A DNA stretch of 64,000 bases from Gymnodinialimonas sp. 57CJ19 (GTDB lineage: Bacteria > Pseudomonadota > Alphaproteobacteria > Rhodobacterales > Rhodobacteraceae). Both the position numbers and the translations under genes were made by a program. A model generated the notes under the pieces. That model was given only the letters and a program-made list of their open reading frames with translations, made no database searches and was not told the DNA's origin. How positions within the stretch are numbered: position 1 is the stretch's first letter; each line of letters starts with the position of its first letter. Below, in pieces: positions 45,647 through 55,267 of the stretch. The DNA is taken from the NCBI RefSeq assembly GCF_038396845.1, contig NZ_CP151587.1, positions 2,826,001 to 2,890,000 on the forward strand. The letters are read 5' to 3'.

Positions 45647-48600
45647 TCAGAGGCGAAGCAGTTTCGCCTCATGGGCCTTAAGCGAGCGGCGCGCTGCCGC
45701 GTAGTCGGTCAGGCCGCCTTCGGTGGCAAGCTCAGGGAACAGCGCAAGGATTTCCTCGCGTGTCGCCTCGCCCATGGCACCCAGGGTCTGATCACCTGGC
45801 TGGAAGCTTTCCGTCCAAGCGCCGTCCGACAGAACCACTTCGTGGCGGTCGAACATGAAGTGGATGTAGGTGGTGCGCATCGTATCCATGACGCTCACGC
45901 CCTGCTTGCCGACCAGATGCTTGGCTGCGACCAGAACTTCGCTCTCTTCAAAGTAGAGCTGCGGAGTCTCGCCGGTGATCAACACGCGGTGTTGCGGGCT
46001 GACCAGCATGTCCCGCTCGGGCAGATTGCGCCCAAGGGAGCCCGCCTTGATCAGGATCGGCTTGAGGCCATTCCCTTCCGCCAATTCCGTGCGGTTCAGG
46101 GTCCGGTTTCCGGTCCAACGGATCTCCTGGATGCCGTTGTCGCGGGTGATCACCTTGTCGCCTTCGCGCAGGGTTTCCACCGGAACCTCACCACGTGGTG
46201 TGGCAATCATCGCCCCCGGCGTGAAGCAGGGGATGACGTTCTCGATTTCCTTGAACTCAAGGCGGCCGGCTTCTTCGCTCTGAGTATTGTCGGTGTAGAA
46301 GATCACCGTGCCGGATTCACCGGGCGTACCGGTTGGGTCGATCCCGTCGTCGTAAACAACTTTCAGCGATCCCGCGCCCGTCAGGTCGAGGGTGTCGACA
46401 TCGCCGTCGCCGGGGTCTTCACCGCCAACGATGGTGTCGCCCGCGCCTTCAACATAGTCACCGGTGCCGTTCGGATCGGTGAACGTGCCCACGTTGAAAG
46501 TGTCGTCACCCAAGCCACCGTCAAGGCTATCTGCCCCTTGGCCGCCGATGATAACGTCGTCGCCTTCGCCACCCAGGATGGTGTCGTCGTCGATGCCGCC
46601 GTCCAGCGTATCGTCGCCTTCACCGCCATCAATAAGGTCGTTGTCGTCCTCGCCGTTGACCACGTCGTCCCCGGCGCCGGCGTTGATGGTGTCATCGCCA
46701 TTGTTCAAGATTGGGTCGCCGGTGAAGCCGTCGTTTGGCTCGTCGATGAAGTTGGCCAGATCGTTGCCGACGCCGCCGTCGATGGTGTCATCACCGTCGC
46801 CAGAGTTGATCAGGTCGCTGCCTTCGCCACCCACGATGCTGTCGTCGCCGGACCCCGTCGTGATGGTGTCCGCATCGGTGCCGCCGTCAACGACATTGTC
46901 GCCGTCGCCTGCATCGATCACATCGGCATCGTCACCGGCATTGATGGTGTCGTCGCCGGCACCTGTGGTGATGGTGTCCTTGTTGTCGTCAGGATCTGCA
47001 TCCGGCGCCGCAATAATGAACGGCCCGGTGCCACCGGCAGTCGGGATTGGCGTGCCGAGGTCTGGGTTGAACGAGCCCGGGTTGTCCGAGTTGATTACGT
47101 TGTCGCCATCCATGTCGGTGATGCTGTCGGCACCGGTGGAGCCGGTGATCGTGTCATCACCCAAGCCACCGTCGATGGTGTCATCGCCGGAGCCGCCGGT
47201 CAGGCTGTCGTCGCCTGCGCCGCCATCCAGAACGTCATCGCCAGCGCCGCCAGTGACGGAGTCGTCGCCGTCACCACCGGAAACGGTGTCGTCGCCTTCC
47301 TCGCCGCGCACAGTGTCGTCGCCGTCACCGCCCATGACGATGTCGTCGCCGTTGCCACCCCGCACGCTGTCGTCGTCGTCGCCGCCATCTACGGTGTCGT
47401 CGCCCTCACCCGCGTTGATGGTGTCATCACCACCGTTGCCACGGATGCTGTCGTCGTCGCCGTCGGGTCCGTCGATGATGTCACCGCCGCCGTCGGTGGG
47501 CGGATTGCTGTCATCATAGCCGGGATCCATGACCTCGCCGAATTCTTCGCCGTCGACCACCCCATCGGGAGCTTTCGGGGGAAGCAGCAGGTTCTCGATC
47601 TCGTTGAAGGTGACTTCAACCCACTCGTCCTCATCGTTCTGGACTTCAACCGAGCCAGAGGTGCTGTCCAGGTCGCCATCGGTGGTTTCCACCAGGTTCC
47701 GGTAGGCCACGAAGTCGGTCAGGTCGAGCGTGTCGTTGTCATCGCCGAAGGTGTTGCCTTCCACGAAGATGGCAGCGTCGTTGTCGCCGTTCTCGTCCAC
47801 TTCGTCCTGGTCGATGAAGATGCTGTCCGCACCGCCACCGCCGATGATGCTGTCGCCCGCGCCGCCGATGATCGTGTCATCGCCTGCGTTGCCTTCCAGC
47901 GTGTCCGAGCCGCGACCACCGGAAATCCAGTCGTTGTCGTTGTTGCCCTGGATGAAGTCCTGACCGTGGCCTCCTTCGATGGAGTCCTCGCCCTGACCAC
48001 CCATGATAGAGTCGTCATCCACTCCGCCGTCGATGGTGTCGTTGCCGGTGCCGCCCGTGATCGTGTCGGCATCGTCCTGGCCGTAGATCAGGTCGTCGCC
48101 CGCGCCACCGTCGATGAGGTCGGCGTTGTTGAGAGGATCGGGATCGGGGCCGAACGGTGCGCCAAAGCCGTCGTCGGCAAGGTTCACCCCATCGGGAGCC
48201 GGCGTTTCAAGACCACCGAAGATGGTGTCGTCACCGCCGCCACCCGAAAGCGTATCGTTACCCTCGGAACCGATCAGCAGGTCGTCGCCCGCGCCCCCTT
48301 GAACGCTGTCATCGTCGATGCCTGCGTCCACGGTATCGTTACCGGTGCCCGCGTTGATCACGTCGGCATCGTCGCCAGTGGAGATCAGGTCATCGCCCGC
48401 CCCGCCGTCAACGGTGTCCTTGTCATCATCGGGGTCGCTGTCGGGTGCGACAGCGGGGATCGGACCGTAGCCCGGCCAGCCTGCGTCCAACAGATCCTGG
48501 CTGCCAGAGGTGTCGATGGTGTCGTTGCCGTCACCGCCCAAAACGCTGTCGGCGCCGTCGCCGCCGGTGATATCATCATCGCCGGTGCCGCCGTCGGTCA

Positions 48601-51600
48601 CGTCGTCGCCGACGCCACCGTCCAGGGTGTCGTCGCCGCCACCGCCGCGCAGCGTGTCGTCGCCTTCATCGCCGCTCAGGTCATCGCCGTCGTCGGATGC
48701 GCCGCCGACGATGCTGTCGTCGCCCGTGCCGCCGGATACGGTGTCAGAGCCCTGGCCCGCGTTGATCGTGTCATCGCCGCCGTTGCCTTCGATGATGTCG
48801 TCGTCGCCATCAGGTCCGTCGATGAAGTCACCGCCACCATCGGTGGGCAGGTTGCTGTCATCATAGCCGGGGCCCATGTCCTCGGCGAAGTCCTCGCCGT
48901 CAACAACGCCATCGGGCGGGGTCGGATCTGCGCCAACCTCGATGGTGTGGGTCGCGGTATCGGTGCCGCCATTGCCGTCAGAGATGGTGTAGGTGACCGT
49001 CGCCGTGCCCTCGAAACCGTCTGCCGGCGTGAAAGAGTAGACGCCTTCGGTGCCGGTGGGCGCAAGCGTACCCTCCGAGGCCGGGACAGAGATGCTGGCA
49101 ACCGTAAGCGTGTCGCCATCGAGGTCGCTGTCGTTGGCCAACACGTCGATCTCAACCGCAGTCTCGAAGTCGGTGCTGTCGGCGTCATCCACCGCGTCCG
49201 GGTCATCGTTGACGGGGGCCACGGTGACCACGACGTCCGCCGTGTCTGTGCCGCCGTTGCCGTCCGAGATCGTGTAGGTGATCGTCGCGTCGCCGTTGAA
49301 GTTCTCTGCCGGGTCGAAGACGAGGTTGTCGCCGTCAATCGTGACCGTGCCCTGATCGGCAGGCACAGTGGCGGAGATGATCGTCAGCGTGTCGCCATCG
49401 GGATCGCTGTCGTTGTCGAGCACGTCGTCGATGATGACCTGCGTGTCCTCATCGGTAGACGCGGTGTCATCTTCGGCCTCGGGGCTGTCATTGACCGCAC
49501 CGACCGAGACGATGGCTTGGCCATCGTCGGTGCCGCCGTTGCCGTCGGAAACGGTGTAATCAATCGTCACCGGGCCGTTGTAATCAGGCGCAGGTGTGAA
49601 GGTCACCGTGCCGTCGCCGTTGTCCACAACGGTGCCAAGCGCCGGATCAACCGAGACCGAGGCCAGCTCCAGCGTGTCGCCGTCCACGTCGGTGTCGTTG
49701 CCGAGCAGATCGACCACAACCGCAACGTCTTCGTCGGTTGTCTCGATATCATCTACCGCGACTGGATCGTCGTTAACGGGGTTAACCGTTACGTTAACAG
49801 TGCCCTCATCGGTACCGCCGTTGCCATCGGTGATGGTGTAGGTGATTTCAGCCGGACCATTGTAGTTCTCAGCCGGGGTGAAAGTCAGCGTACCGTCGCC
49901 GTTGTTCACGACCGTCCCTTGATCGGCGGGAACTGTCGCGCCCACCACTTCCAGCGTATCGCCATCGGGGTCGGTGTCGTTGCCGATCACGTTGATCGTA
50001 ACGGCGGTGTCTTCATCGGTGGATGCACTGTCGTCAACAGCCGTTGGGCCATCGTTGACCGCGCCCACAGAGACAACCGCCTGGCCATCATCGGTGCCGC
50101 CATTGCCGTCGGAAACGGTGTAATCAATCGTCACCGGGCCGTTGTAGTCAGGCGCAGGCGTGAAGGTCACCGTGCCGTCGCCGTTGTCCACAACAGTGCC
50201 AAGCGCTGGATCGACAGAGACCGAAGCCAGTTCCAGCGTGTCGCCGTCCACATCGGTGTCGTTACCGATCAGGTCGATGACGACGCTTTCGTCTTCCATG
50301 GTGGAAGCGGTGTCATCTACCGCGACAGGATCGTCGTTAACCGGGGTCACGTTCACGAGCACCTCTGCCGTGTCGGTGCCGCCTTGGCCGTCGGAGATAG
50401 AGTAGCTGATCGTCGCCGGGCCGTTGAAGTTCTCGGCCGGGGTGAAAAGCAGCTCGTTGCCGACGATTTCCACGGTGCCTTGATCGGCAGGCACGGAAGC
50501 GCCCGTGATCTCCAGCGGGTCGCCGTCCACGTCGGTGTCATTGTCCAGCACGTCGATGGTGATCGCCGTATCCTCATCGGTGGTGACCGAGTCGTTCACC
50601 GCATCCGGCGCATCGTTTACCGGGGCCACGTTAAAGGTGATCGTCGCCGTATCCGTGCCGCCGTTCCCATCGGAGATGGTGTAGGTGACGCTATCGGTGC
50701 CGTTGAAGTCGTCGTTCGGCTCGTAGGTGTATGTGCCGTCGCCATTGTCCGTCAGCGTGCCGTTTGACGGGTCAGAAATATCGGTGACCGTCAGGGGGTC
50801 GCCTTCGGGATCACTGTCGTTGGCCAATGGGTTGAAGGTGACAGACTCGTCCTCGTCCACGGGAATGGAGTCGTCAACCGCATCCGGGCCTTCATTGTAG
50901 AGGTCTGGCAGAAGCAGGTTCTCGATCTCTAGGAAGTTGACGTTCACCCAATCGCCGTCGCCGTTTTGCACTTCGACGGTACCCGAGGTGCTGTCGCCGT
51001 CGGCGTCCGGTGTCTCGGTCAGGTTGCGGTAGGCTTCAAAGGCCGTCAGGTCGAGGGTATCGTTGTCGGTGCCCTCGGTAGAGCCATCGACGTTGATATC
51101 GCCGGTTTTATTGCCCGCGCCGTCGATCTCGTCGGCGTCCACAACGATCATGTCGGAGCCTTCGCCGCCGGTCACATCGTCGCCCGCGCCTGCAATGATG
51201 GTGTCATCGCCGCCTTCGCCAAAGAGGGCGTCGTCCCCTTCACCGCCGATCAGCGTGTCGTTACCACCGCTCTGCGCAGGATCTCCGGCGGCCACGTCCC
51301 CGTTGTCGCCGTAAATGGTGTCGTCGCCTTCGCTGCCAAGCAGGCTGTCGTCGCCGAAAGGCACGTCCGCCACTTCGGGCGCGTCGAAGTAGACGTCCGT
51401 GACGTTGATGCCGCTGTCGTTATTGCCGTCCTGGCTGTGGTCGATGACGATACGATCGACCGGGCCGGGGATCGTGACCAGCACCGAGTAATAGTCGGAA
51501 TCGTCGTCCTTGTAGTCACCTTGGGAATCCGCGGTGTCCACGCCTGCGACGCCGTCGGTATCCAGAAGCGTCAGCTTTTTGCCGCCCTCCAACAGGAATT

Positions 51601-52987
51601 CGACCGGCGCGCCGTCAAGATAAGCGGTGAACTTCACCACGCCGTCGCCGTCGATGTCATTGACACGGAACGAGACGTTTTCGACCGGGTCCGAGAACTC
51701 TAGCTGATAGGCCTCGCGGTCGCCATTGTGCTCTGCCGTGCTGGACAGAGAGCTGTATTCGTCGACGTCAGAACCATCGTCCACGATGTCATCGACGTTT
51801 TGCTTGTTGTTGGCAAATTCGCTGTCGACGGAAGCGTCCGCTGTCACGATCGAGAAGGCCACGTCAACGTTGCCGGTGTTCTGGGTGAACCCGGTGATCG
51901 GATCGCCATTCTCGATGTCGCCGGGCCCGTTGGGATCAGGCGCCTTGTCCCACTCGAAGCTCTCGCGCACCATGGTGACCGGGGCACTGGTTGTCCCGTC
52001 GCCGATGATCAGATCATCGCCCTGATCGCCAGAAATCGTGTCATTGTCCGCGCCGCCGAAGACCGTGTCGTCGCCAAGACCCGCGTGGATGCTGTCGTCG
52101 CCGCCATTGCCCATGATCACGTCGTCGAGACCATCGTCGCCGTCGATCATGTCACCGCCGCCATCGGTCGGTGCGTTGGCGTCGTCGTAACCCGGCAGCA
52201 TGACCTCACCGAAGTCCTCGCCATCAACGATGCCGTCGGGCCCGCCAGGACCGGAGGGGCCGCCCTCGGTGGTGTAGAGAGCAACGTAATCTATCTTGCC
52301 CTCGAATTCCTTGTCGTATTCGCCGTCGTCTGACTCACGCGCGCCGAAGGTGAATTCCTCATCGTCGTTGTCGGTCAGATCGAACGTGAGACCGGGTTCC
52401 TCTACCGTGATCGTCTCGGATGTGCCCGCTGTCACGTTGGTTACCGTCAGGGTCGCGCCGGTGGCGACGTCGAAGCTGTACTTAACGTTGACGACGTCTC
52501 CGGGGCAGAAGAAATCCTTGCTGGTCGAGAGCTCGACCTTGGCGTCGCCGTCGTTCGTGTTGTGATAGGCTTCGACTTCGCCATATTTCGTGACCCGGAT
52601 CTCGAAGAAACCTTCGTCGTCCTCGTCGATCTTCTCCTCGCCGCGCGAAAGGATCACATCTTCTGAGCTACCCGATTGTTCCGTCTGAATGAACTGCACT
52701 TCAAGGGTGCCGCGATCGAGATTGAACTGTTCATCGTCGGAAGAACTGTTCGCATCGGCGTTCACATCGAAGACGGTCGGGTGGCTGTTGCTGCCGCTGC
52801 CGACGTGAAGGTAACCGCCACCGAAGCTGGCGGCCTGCGCGTTGGAGCCGTCGGGAGGATTGTCCAGCGTCTCGCCGTTTTGCGCGATGCCGTCATCCAG
52901 TCCCGTGTCGGCCGTCTCGTTGCCTTCGCGGAAGTCCCAAAGTCCGATCAATTTATCCAGATTTGCCGGGTCAGTGAAATTCGTCAT
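45647..52987 (-). CDS. Giant RTX/cadherin-like protein with C-terminal Hint domain, 2446 aa
   Basis: The ATG at 52987 has AGGAGAG upstream. Domains: LamG/ConA-like head (about 1-243); an RTX block (about 260-330); a beta-rich domain (335-550) with further RTX turns; seven cadherin-like repeats (about 700-1352); long RTX blocks of GGxGxDxx nonapeptides (about 1360-2200); Hint domain from Cys2254 (PCFTPGAMIATPRGEVPVE, SPQHRVLI, HFMFDRHEVV) to the end. Very acidic; I find only two Cys, one being the Hint Cys. RTX repeats bind calcium and usually mean type I secretion without a signal peptide, which fits; no HlyB/HlyD genes are in the window. Self-cleavage is inferred from the family. Likely an extracellular or surface adhesin or matrix protein. 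Confidence 0.9.
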   Translation of the reverse strand: MTNFTDPANLDKLIGLWDFREGNETADTGLDDGIAQNGETLDNPPDGSNAQAASFGGGYLHVGSGSNSHPTVFDVNADANSSSDDEQFNLDRGTLEVQFIQTEQSGSSEDVILSRGEEKIDEDDEGFFEIRVTKYGEVEAYHNTNDGDAKVELSTSKDFFCPGDVVNVKYSFDVATGATLTVTNVTAGTSETITVEEPGLTFDLTDNDDEEFTFGARESDDGEYDKEFEGKIDYVALYTTEGGPSGPGGPDGIVDGEDFGEVMLPGYDDANAPTDGGGDMIDGDDGLDDVIMGNGGDDSIHAGLGDDTVFGGADNDTISGDQGDDLIIGDGTTSAPVTMVRESFEWDKAPDPNGPGDIENGDPITGFTQNTGNVDVAFSIVTADASVDSEFANNKQNVDDIVDDGSDVDEYSSLSSTAEHNGDREAYQLEFSDPVENVSFRVNDIDGDGVVKFTAYLDGAPVEFLLEGGKKLTLLDTDGVAGVDTADSQGDYKDDDSDYYSVLVTIPGPVDRIVIDHSQDGNNDSGINVTDVYFDAPEVADVPFGDDSLLGSEGDDTIYGDNGDVAAGDPAQSGGNDTLIGGEGDDALFGEGGDDTIIAGAGDDVTGGEGSDMIVVDADEIDGAGNKTGDINVDGSTEGTDNDTLDLTAFEAYRNLTETPDADGDSTSGTVEVQNGDGDWVNVNFLEIENLLLPDLYNEGPDAVDDSIPVDEDESVTFNPLANDSDPEGDPLTVTDISDPSNGTLTDNGDGTYTYEPNDDFNGTDSVTYTISDGNGGTDTATITFNVAPVNDAPDAVNDSVTTDEDTAITIDVLDNDTDVDGDPLEITGASVPADQGTVEIVGNELLFTPAENFNGPATISYSISDGQGGTDTAEVLVNVTPVNDDPVAVDDTASTMEDESVVIDLIGNDTDVDGDTLELASVSVDPALGTVVDNGDGTVTFTPAPDYNGPVTIDYTVSDGNGGTDDGQAVVSVGAVNDGPTAVDDSASTDEDTAVTINVIGNDTDPDGDTLEVVGATVPADQGTVVNNGDGTLTFTPAENYNGPAEITYTITDGNGGTDEGTVNVTVNPVNDDPVAVDDIETTDEDVAVVVDLLGNDTDVDGDTLELASVSVDPALGTVVDNGDGTVTFTPAPDYNGPVTIDYTVSDGNGGTDDGQAIVSVGAVNDSPEAEDDTASTDEDTQVIIDDVLDNDSDPDGDTLTIISATVPADQGTVTIDGDNLVFDPAENFNGDATITYTISDGNGGTDTADVVVTVAPVNDDPDAVDDADSTDFETAVEIDVLANDSDLDGDTLTVASISVPASEGTLAPTGTEGVYSFTPADGFEGTATVTYTISDGNGGTDTATHTIEVGADPTPPDGVVDGEDFAEDMGPGYDDSNLPTDGGGDFIDGPDGDDDIIEGNGGDDTINAGQGSDTVSGGTGDDSIVGGASDDGDDLSGDEGDDTLRGGGGDDTLDGGVGDDVTDGGTGDDDITGGDGADSVLGGDGNDTIDTSGSQDLLDAGWPGYGPIPAVAPDSDPDDDKDTVDGGAGDDLISTGDDADVINAGTGNDTVDAGIDDDSVQGGAGDDLLIGSEGNDTLSGGGGDDTIFGGLETPAPDGVNLADDGFGAPFGPDPDPLNNADLIDGGAGDDLIYGQDDADTITGGTGNDTIDGGVDDDSIMGGQGEDSIEGGHGQDFIQGNNDNDWISGGRGSDTLEGNAGDDTIIGGAGDSIIGGGGADSIFIDQDEVDENGDNDAAIFVEGNTFGDDNDTLDLTDFVAYRNLVETTDGDLDSTSGSVEVQNDEDEWVEVTFNEIENLLLPPKAPDGVVDGEEFGEVMDPGYDDSNPPTDGGGDIIDGPDGDDDSIRGNGGDDTINAGEGDDTVDGGDDDDSVRGGNGDDIVMGGDGDDTVRGEEGDDTVSGGDGDDSVTGGAGDDVLDGGAGDDSLTGGSGDDTIDGGLGDDTITGSTGADSITDMDGDNVINSDNPGSFNPDLGTPIPTAGGTGPFIIAAPDADPDDNKDTITTGAGDDTINAGDDADVIDAGDGDNVVDGGTDADTITTGSGDDSIVGGEGSDLINSGDGDDTIDGGVGNDLANFIDEPNDGFTGDPILNNGDDTINAGAGDDVVNGEDDNDLIDGGEGDDTLDGGIDDDTILGGEGDDVIIGGQGADSLDGGLGDDTFNVGTFTDPNGTGDYVEGAGDTIVGGEDPGDGDVDTLDLTGAGSLKVVYDDGIDPTGTPGESGTVIFYTDNTQSEEAGRLEFKEIENVIPCFTPGAMIATPRGEVPVETLREGDKVITRDNGIQEIRWTGNRTLNRTELAEGNGLKPILIKAGSLGRNLPERDMLVSPQHRVLITGETPQLYFEESEVLVAAKHLVGKQGVSVMDTMRTTYIHFMFDRHEVVLSDGAWTESFQPGDQTLGAMGEATREEILALFPELATEGGLTDYAAARRSLKAHEAKLLRL
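46400..48800 (-). repeat. RTX nonapeptide-coding repeats
   Basis: Long runs of GGxGxDxx units (for example GGDGDDTVRGEEGDDTVSGG) coded by the same GTCGTCGCC-type words on the plus strand. Interruptions carry DPDDDKDT-like and NLADDGFGAPFG-like segments. These repeats bind calcium in the folded protein. Confidence 0.85.
48930..50890 (-). repeat. Seven tandem cadherin-like repeats of about 93 residues
   Basis: Each unit follows AVDDxxxTDEDTAVxIxVLxN, then DxDxDGDxLxxxSVxxxxGT and YTISDGNGGTDT, ending in VxPVNDDP. Units 3 and 5 are almost identical, at DNA level too (50055-50280 and 49491-49716). Confidence 0.88.
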
Positions 52988-53849
52988 CTCGCACTCTCCT
53001 ATTGCCGACCGAACGCCGGACCTCCCCACTCACGCAGGAAAAAATTATTCAAACTGATGCGATGCTGGCTGGCCCAAGGGCGGCACGCACAAGAATGTTC
53101 CAAGTGGAAGGAGAGGATCGAGACACGGGTCTCGACAGGACGATACTACGCCTCGACGGTCGTAGCTCGCACCGATTGCCAACGCAGTCATTCTTGACCG
53201 GTCTTCTTAACGGCAACACCCCTCCCGCGTTTTCACGCGACATTCGTGTGCGGCCGCCCCCGTGGCCTATTTGCAGACATCGCCCCCCAGTTGGGCTGAG
53301 TGAGAGATACCCCAAAGAATTGAGTAAGGAGAAGGGAAATTTTTAGAGAATGTGTCAACTTTTGGGTCAGACTGGGGCTGAAACGGCATGGTGTTGGCCG
53401 TGTTTTCGCCATGATTGTTTCGAGATCACAAAATCGCCACATTTGGAAACGCCTGTTTTTCTTGCCGCAAACGTTGCGTTCTTGCCCCTTGGTCAAAGCA
53501 GCCCAAAGCGAGCGATTGGCGCTTCTGCACGATTGTCGCCAATCCAGCAACAAACGCGAACCGACGTAACGGAAACAGTCTGTTGCCAGCAGTGCACCGC
53601 TACGACACGCAAAACCTGACCATTTGGACATGTCCTTCCGGTCAGTTGCGCATTTTCAGAATTAATCCAACCGAATCGGAGCGATAGCGCCACGGGCGTT
53701 TTGGCGAGAAGGTGACGCCGGGCGCGGTGGCCCTGGGCCAAGGCTTTGCCGCATTCGTGCCACATAGCGACATGCCGGAAACACACGCCCCGAAAAATGG
53801 CAACGCCGGGGCGAACCCCGGCGTTTGTCGTCGTCTTCTTGCGAAGGGC
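52988..53849. other. Intergenic region upstream of the giant gene
   Basis: About 860 bases without a convincing gene. The left end carries the ribosome-binding site of the giant gene, and the tRNA-Leu terminator lies at 53791-53825. The middle (53300-53480) is AT-richer than the surroundings and may hold the promoter. Short frames on both strands lack family features. Confidence 0.45.
53791..53825 (-). terminator. Terminator of tRNA-Leu
   Basis: AACGCCGGGG (53802-53811) and CCCCGGCGTT (53816-53825) form a perfect 10-bp stem with a four-base loop. On the minus strand it is followed by GCCATTTTTC. It lies 25 bases after the tRNA end. Confidence 0.8.
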
Positions 53850-53934
53850 TGGTACCCGAGGTCGGACTCGAACCGACAAGCCTCGCGGCGGGGGATTTTG
53901 AATCCCCTGCGTCTACCAATTCCGCCACTCGGGC
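53850..53934 (-). tRNA. tRNA-Leu (anticodon CAA)
   Basis: An 85-base class II tRNA with encoded CCA. The acceptor stem GCCCGAG pairs with CTCGGGT (closing G-T). The anticodon arm GGGGA-TTCAAAA-TCCCC gives CAA for UUG codons. A long variable arm (CGCCGCGAGG region) and GTTCGAGTC T loop complete it. A strong terminator follows. Confidence 0.97.
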
Positions 53935-54048
53935 CCTGTGGCGACCGGATAGCGCCCCCGGACGGCGCCGTCAACACGCTGTAAGCCTCCGCTTGCTCCC
54001 TTGTGCGCGATACGTCACTAAGCGGGCGAATTATATGAGGACGCCAAG

Positions 54049-54627
54049 ATGCTACGCCGCCTTTATGACTGGGTTATGGGCTTTGCCGGACACCCCAATG
54101 CACTATGGGTTTTGGCGATTGTAAGCTTCGCGGAAAGCTCGGTTTTTCCGATCCCGCCCGACGTCTTGATGATTCCCATGATCCTGGCGCGTCCATCGCG
54201 GGCCTGGCTGATTGCGGGGGTGTGTCTTGTGGCCTCGGTTCTGGGCGGGCTTCTGGGCTACGCCATCGGCGCTTTTGCGTTTGAAGAGATTGGCCGCCCG
54301 ATCTTTGAAGCCCTTGGCAAGATAGAGCGGATTGAACAGTTCAACGAGCAGTTCAATGACCTGAGCTTCTGGCCTGTGCTGATCGCGGGTCTGACGCCCT
54401 TCCCCTACAAGGTGATCACGATCATGTCGGGTTGGACTGGCTTGCCCCTTGGCACCTTTATCGTCACATCTATTATAGCACGTGGTTTGCGCTTCTTTAT
54501 TGTGGCGGCGCTGCTGTGGAAATTCGGCGCCCCGATCAAGGACTTCATCGAGAAGCGTTTGGGCCTGATGTTCATCCTGTTCTGCCTGCTTTTGGGCGGC
54601 GGGTTCTATGTGTTGAAGTTCCTGTAA
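54049..54627 (+). CDS. DedA/YqaA-like membrane protein (VTT domain)
   Basis: A 192-residue membrane protein with about five hydrophobic helices and the VTT/SNARE-assoc pattern: FAESSVFPIPPDVLMIPMIL near the N terminus, a glycine-rich helix (LGGLLGYAIGAFAFEEIG), and LIAGLTPFPYKVITIMSG, matching the YqaA branch of DedA-like proteins. DedA-type proteins are linked to membrane lipid flipping and proton-motive-force maintenance; a specific role is not assigned. AGGAC precedes the ATG. The stop TAA shares its last base with the dsbB ATG. Confidence 0.88.
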   Translation: MLRRLYDWVMGFAGHPNALWVLAIVSFAESSVFPIPPDVLMIPMILARPSRAWLIAGVCLVASVLGGLLGYAIGAFAFEEIGRPIFEALGKIERIEQFNEQFNDLSFWPVLIAGLTPFPYKVITIMSGWTGLPLGTFIVTSIIARGLRFFIVAALLWKFGAPIKDFIEKRLGLMFILFCLLLGGGFYVLKFL

Positions 54628-55124
54628 TGGAGAGCACGATCATGACACGGCGCAATCTTATCTTACTGGCGGGCTTGGGCTCTGCCGCGCTGTTTGGCGG
54701 CGCGCTCTACTTTCAATATTGGGTGGGGCTTCTGCCTTGCACCATGTGCCTGTGGCAACGCTGGCCGCACCGCATCGCCATCGGCCTGGCGTTGGTGGGC
54801 GTGGTGTTCCCCCGTGCGGTCATCGCATGGCTCGGCGGGCTGACCATGGCAGTGAACGCGGGCATCGCGCTACTGCACACGGGCGTAGAGCAACGCTGGT
54901 GGGACGGCCCGCAGGTCTGCGGCGCGGGCGCGGCACAAGATGTGGGCAGCTTGTCGATGGAGGATTTGTTCGACACCACCACCGGGCCCCAGATTGTCCT
55001 GTGTAACGAGGCGGCCTGGCATTTCGCCGGGCTGTCGATGGCCAGCTGGAACGGCATCTTCTGCGTTGTGCTGGCGGGTATTTGGCTGACCGCCGCCCTG
55101 ACGAAGGAGAAGGCACGGGCGTAA
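54627..55124 (+). CDS. dsbB: Disulfide bond formation protein DsbB
   Basis: Inner-membrane quinone-dependent oxidase that re-oxidises DsbA-type proteins. The 165 residues have four membrane helices and both redox pairs: Cys38-x-x-Cys41 in LLPCTMCLWQRW, and Cys98 plus Cys126 in the second periplasmic loop (GPQVCGAGAA, IVLCNEAAWH). The ATG overlaps the previous stop by one base; Met6 (54642) is an alternative start. The partner DsbA is not in the window. Confidence 0.92.
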   Translation: MESTIMTRRNLILLAGLGSAALFGGALYFQYWVGLLPCTMCLWQRWPHRIAIGLALVGVVFPRAVIAWLGGLTMAVNAGIALLHTGVEQRWWDGPQVCGAGAAQDVGSLSMEDLFDTTTGPQIVLCNEAAWHFAGLSMASWNGIFCVVLAGIWLTAALTKEKARA

Positions 55125-55267
55125 CCGCCCTGCCCCTCGTTTTTCAGCCCCTCCTCGGCCTCTACGGGGCCTCCTCGCAGTGTGATCGCGCCATTGCACC
55201 CCATATCGGGGGCAGCTATAGTCCGCTCAACAAAATATAGCGTATAACACGACGAACGGGCGGACAA

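Noticed and set aside
45671..50767. A 1698-codon open frame on the plus strand, opposite the giant RTX gene
   Set aside because: GC-rich, repetitive Asp/Gly codons on the minus strand leave few stops in this antisense frame; the translation is a low-complexity shadow without domains or a ribosome-binding site.
46400..52100. Regular short repeats resembling a CRISPR array
   Set aside because: They are in-frame nonapeptide codons without unique spacers of constant length; no cas genes are near.
53350..53619. A Cys-rich 89-codon plus-strand frame upstream of the giant gene
   Set aside because: No ribosome-binding site, irregular codon use and no recognisable family; treated as chance.
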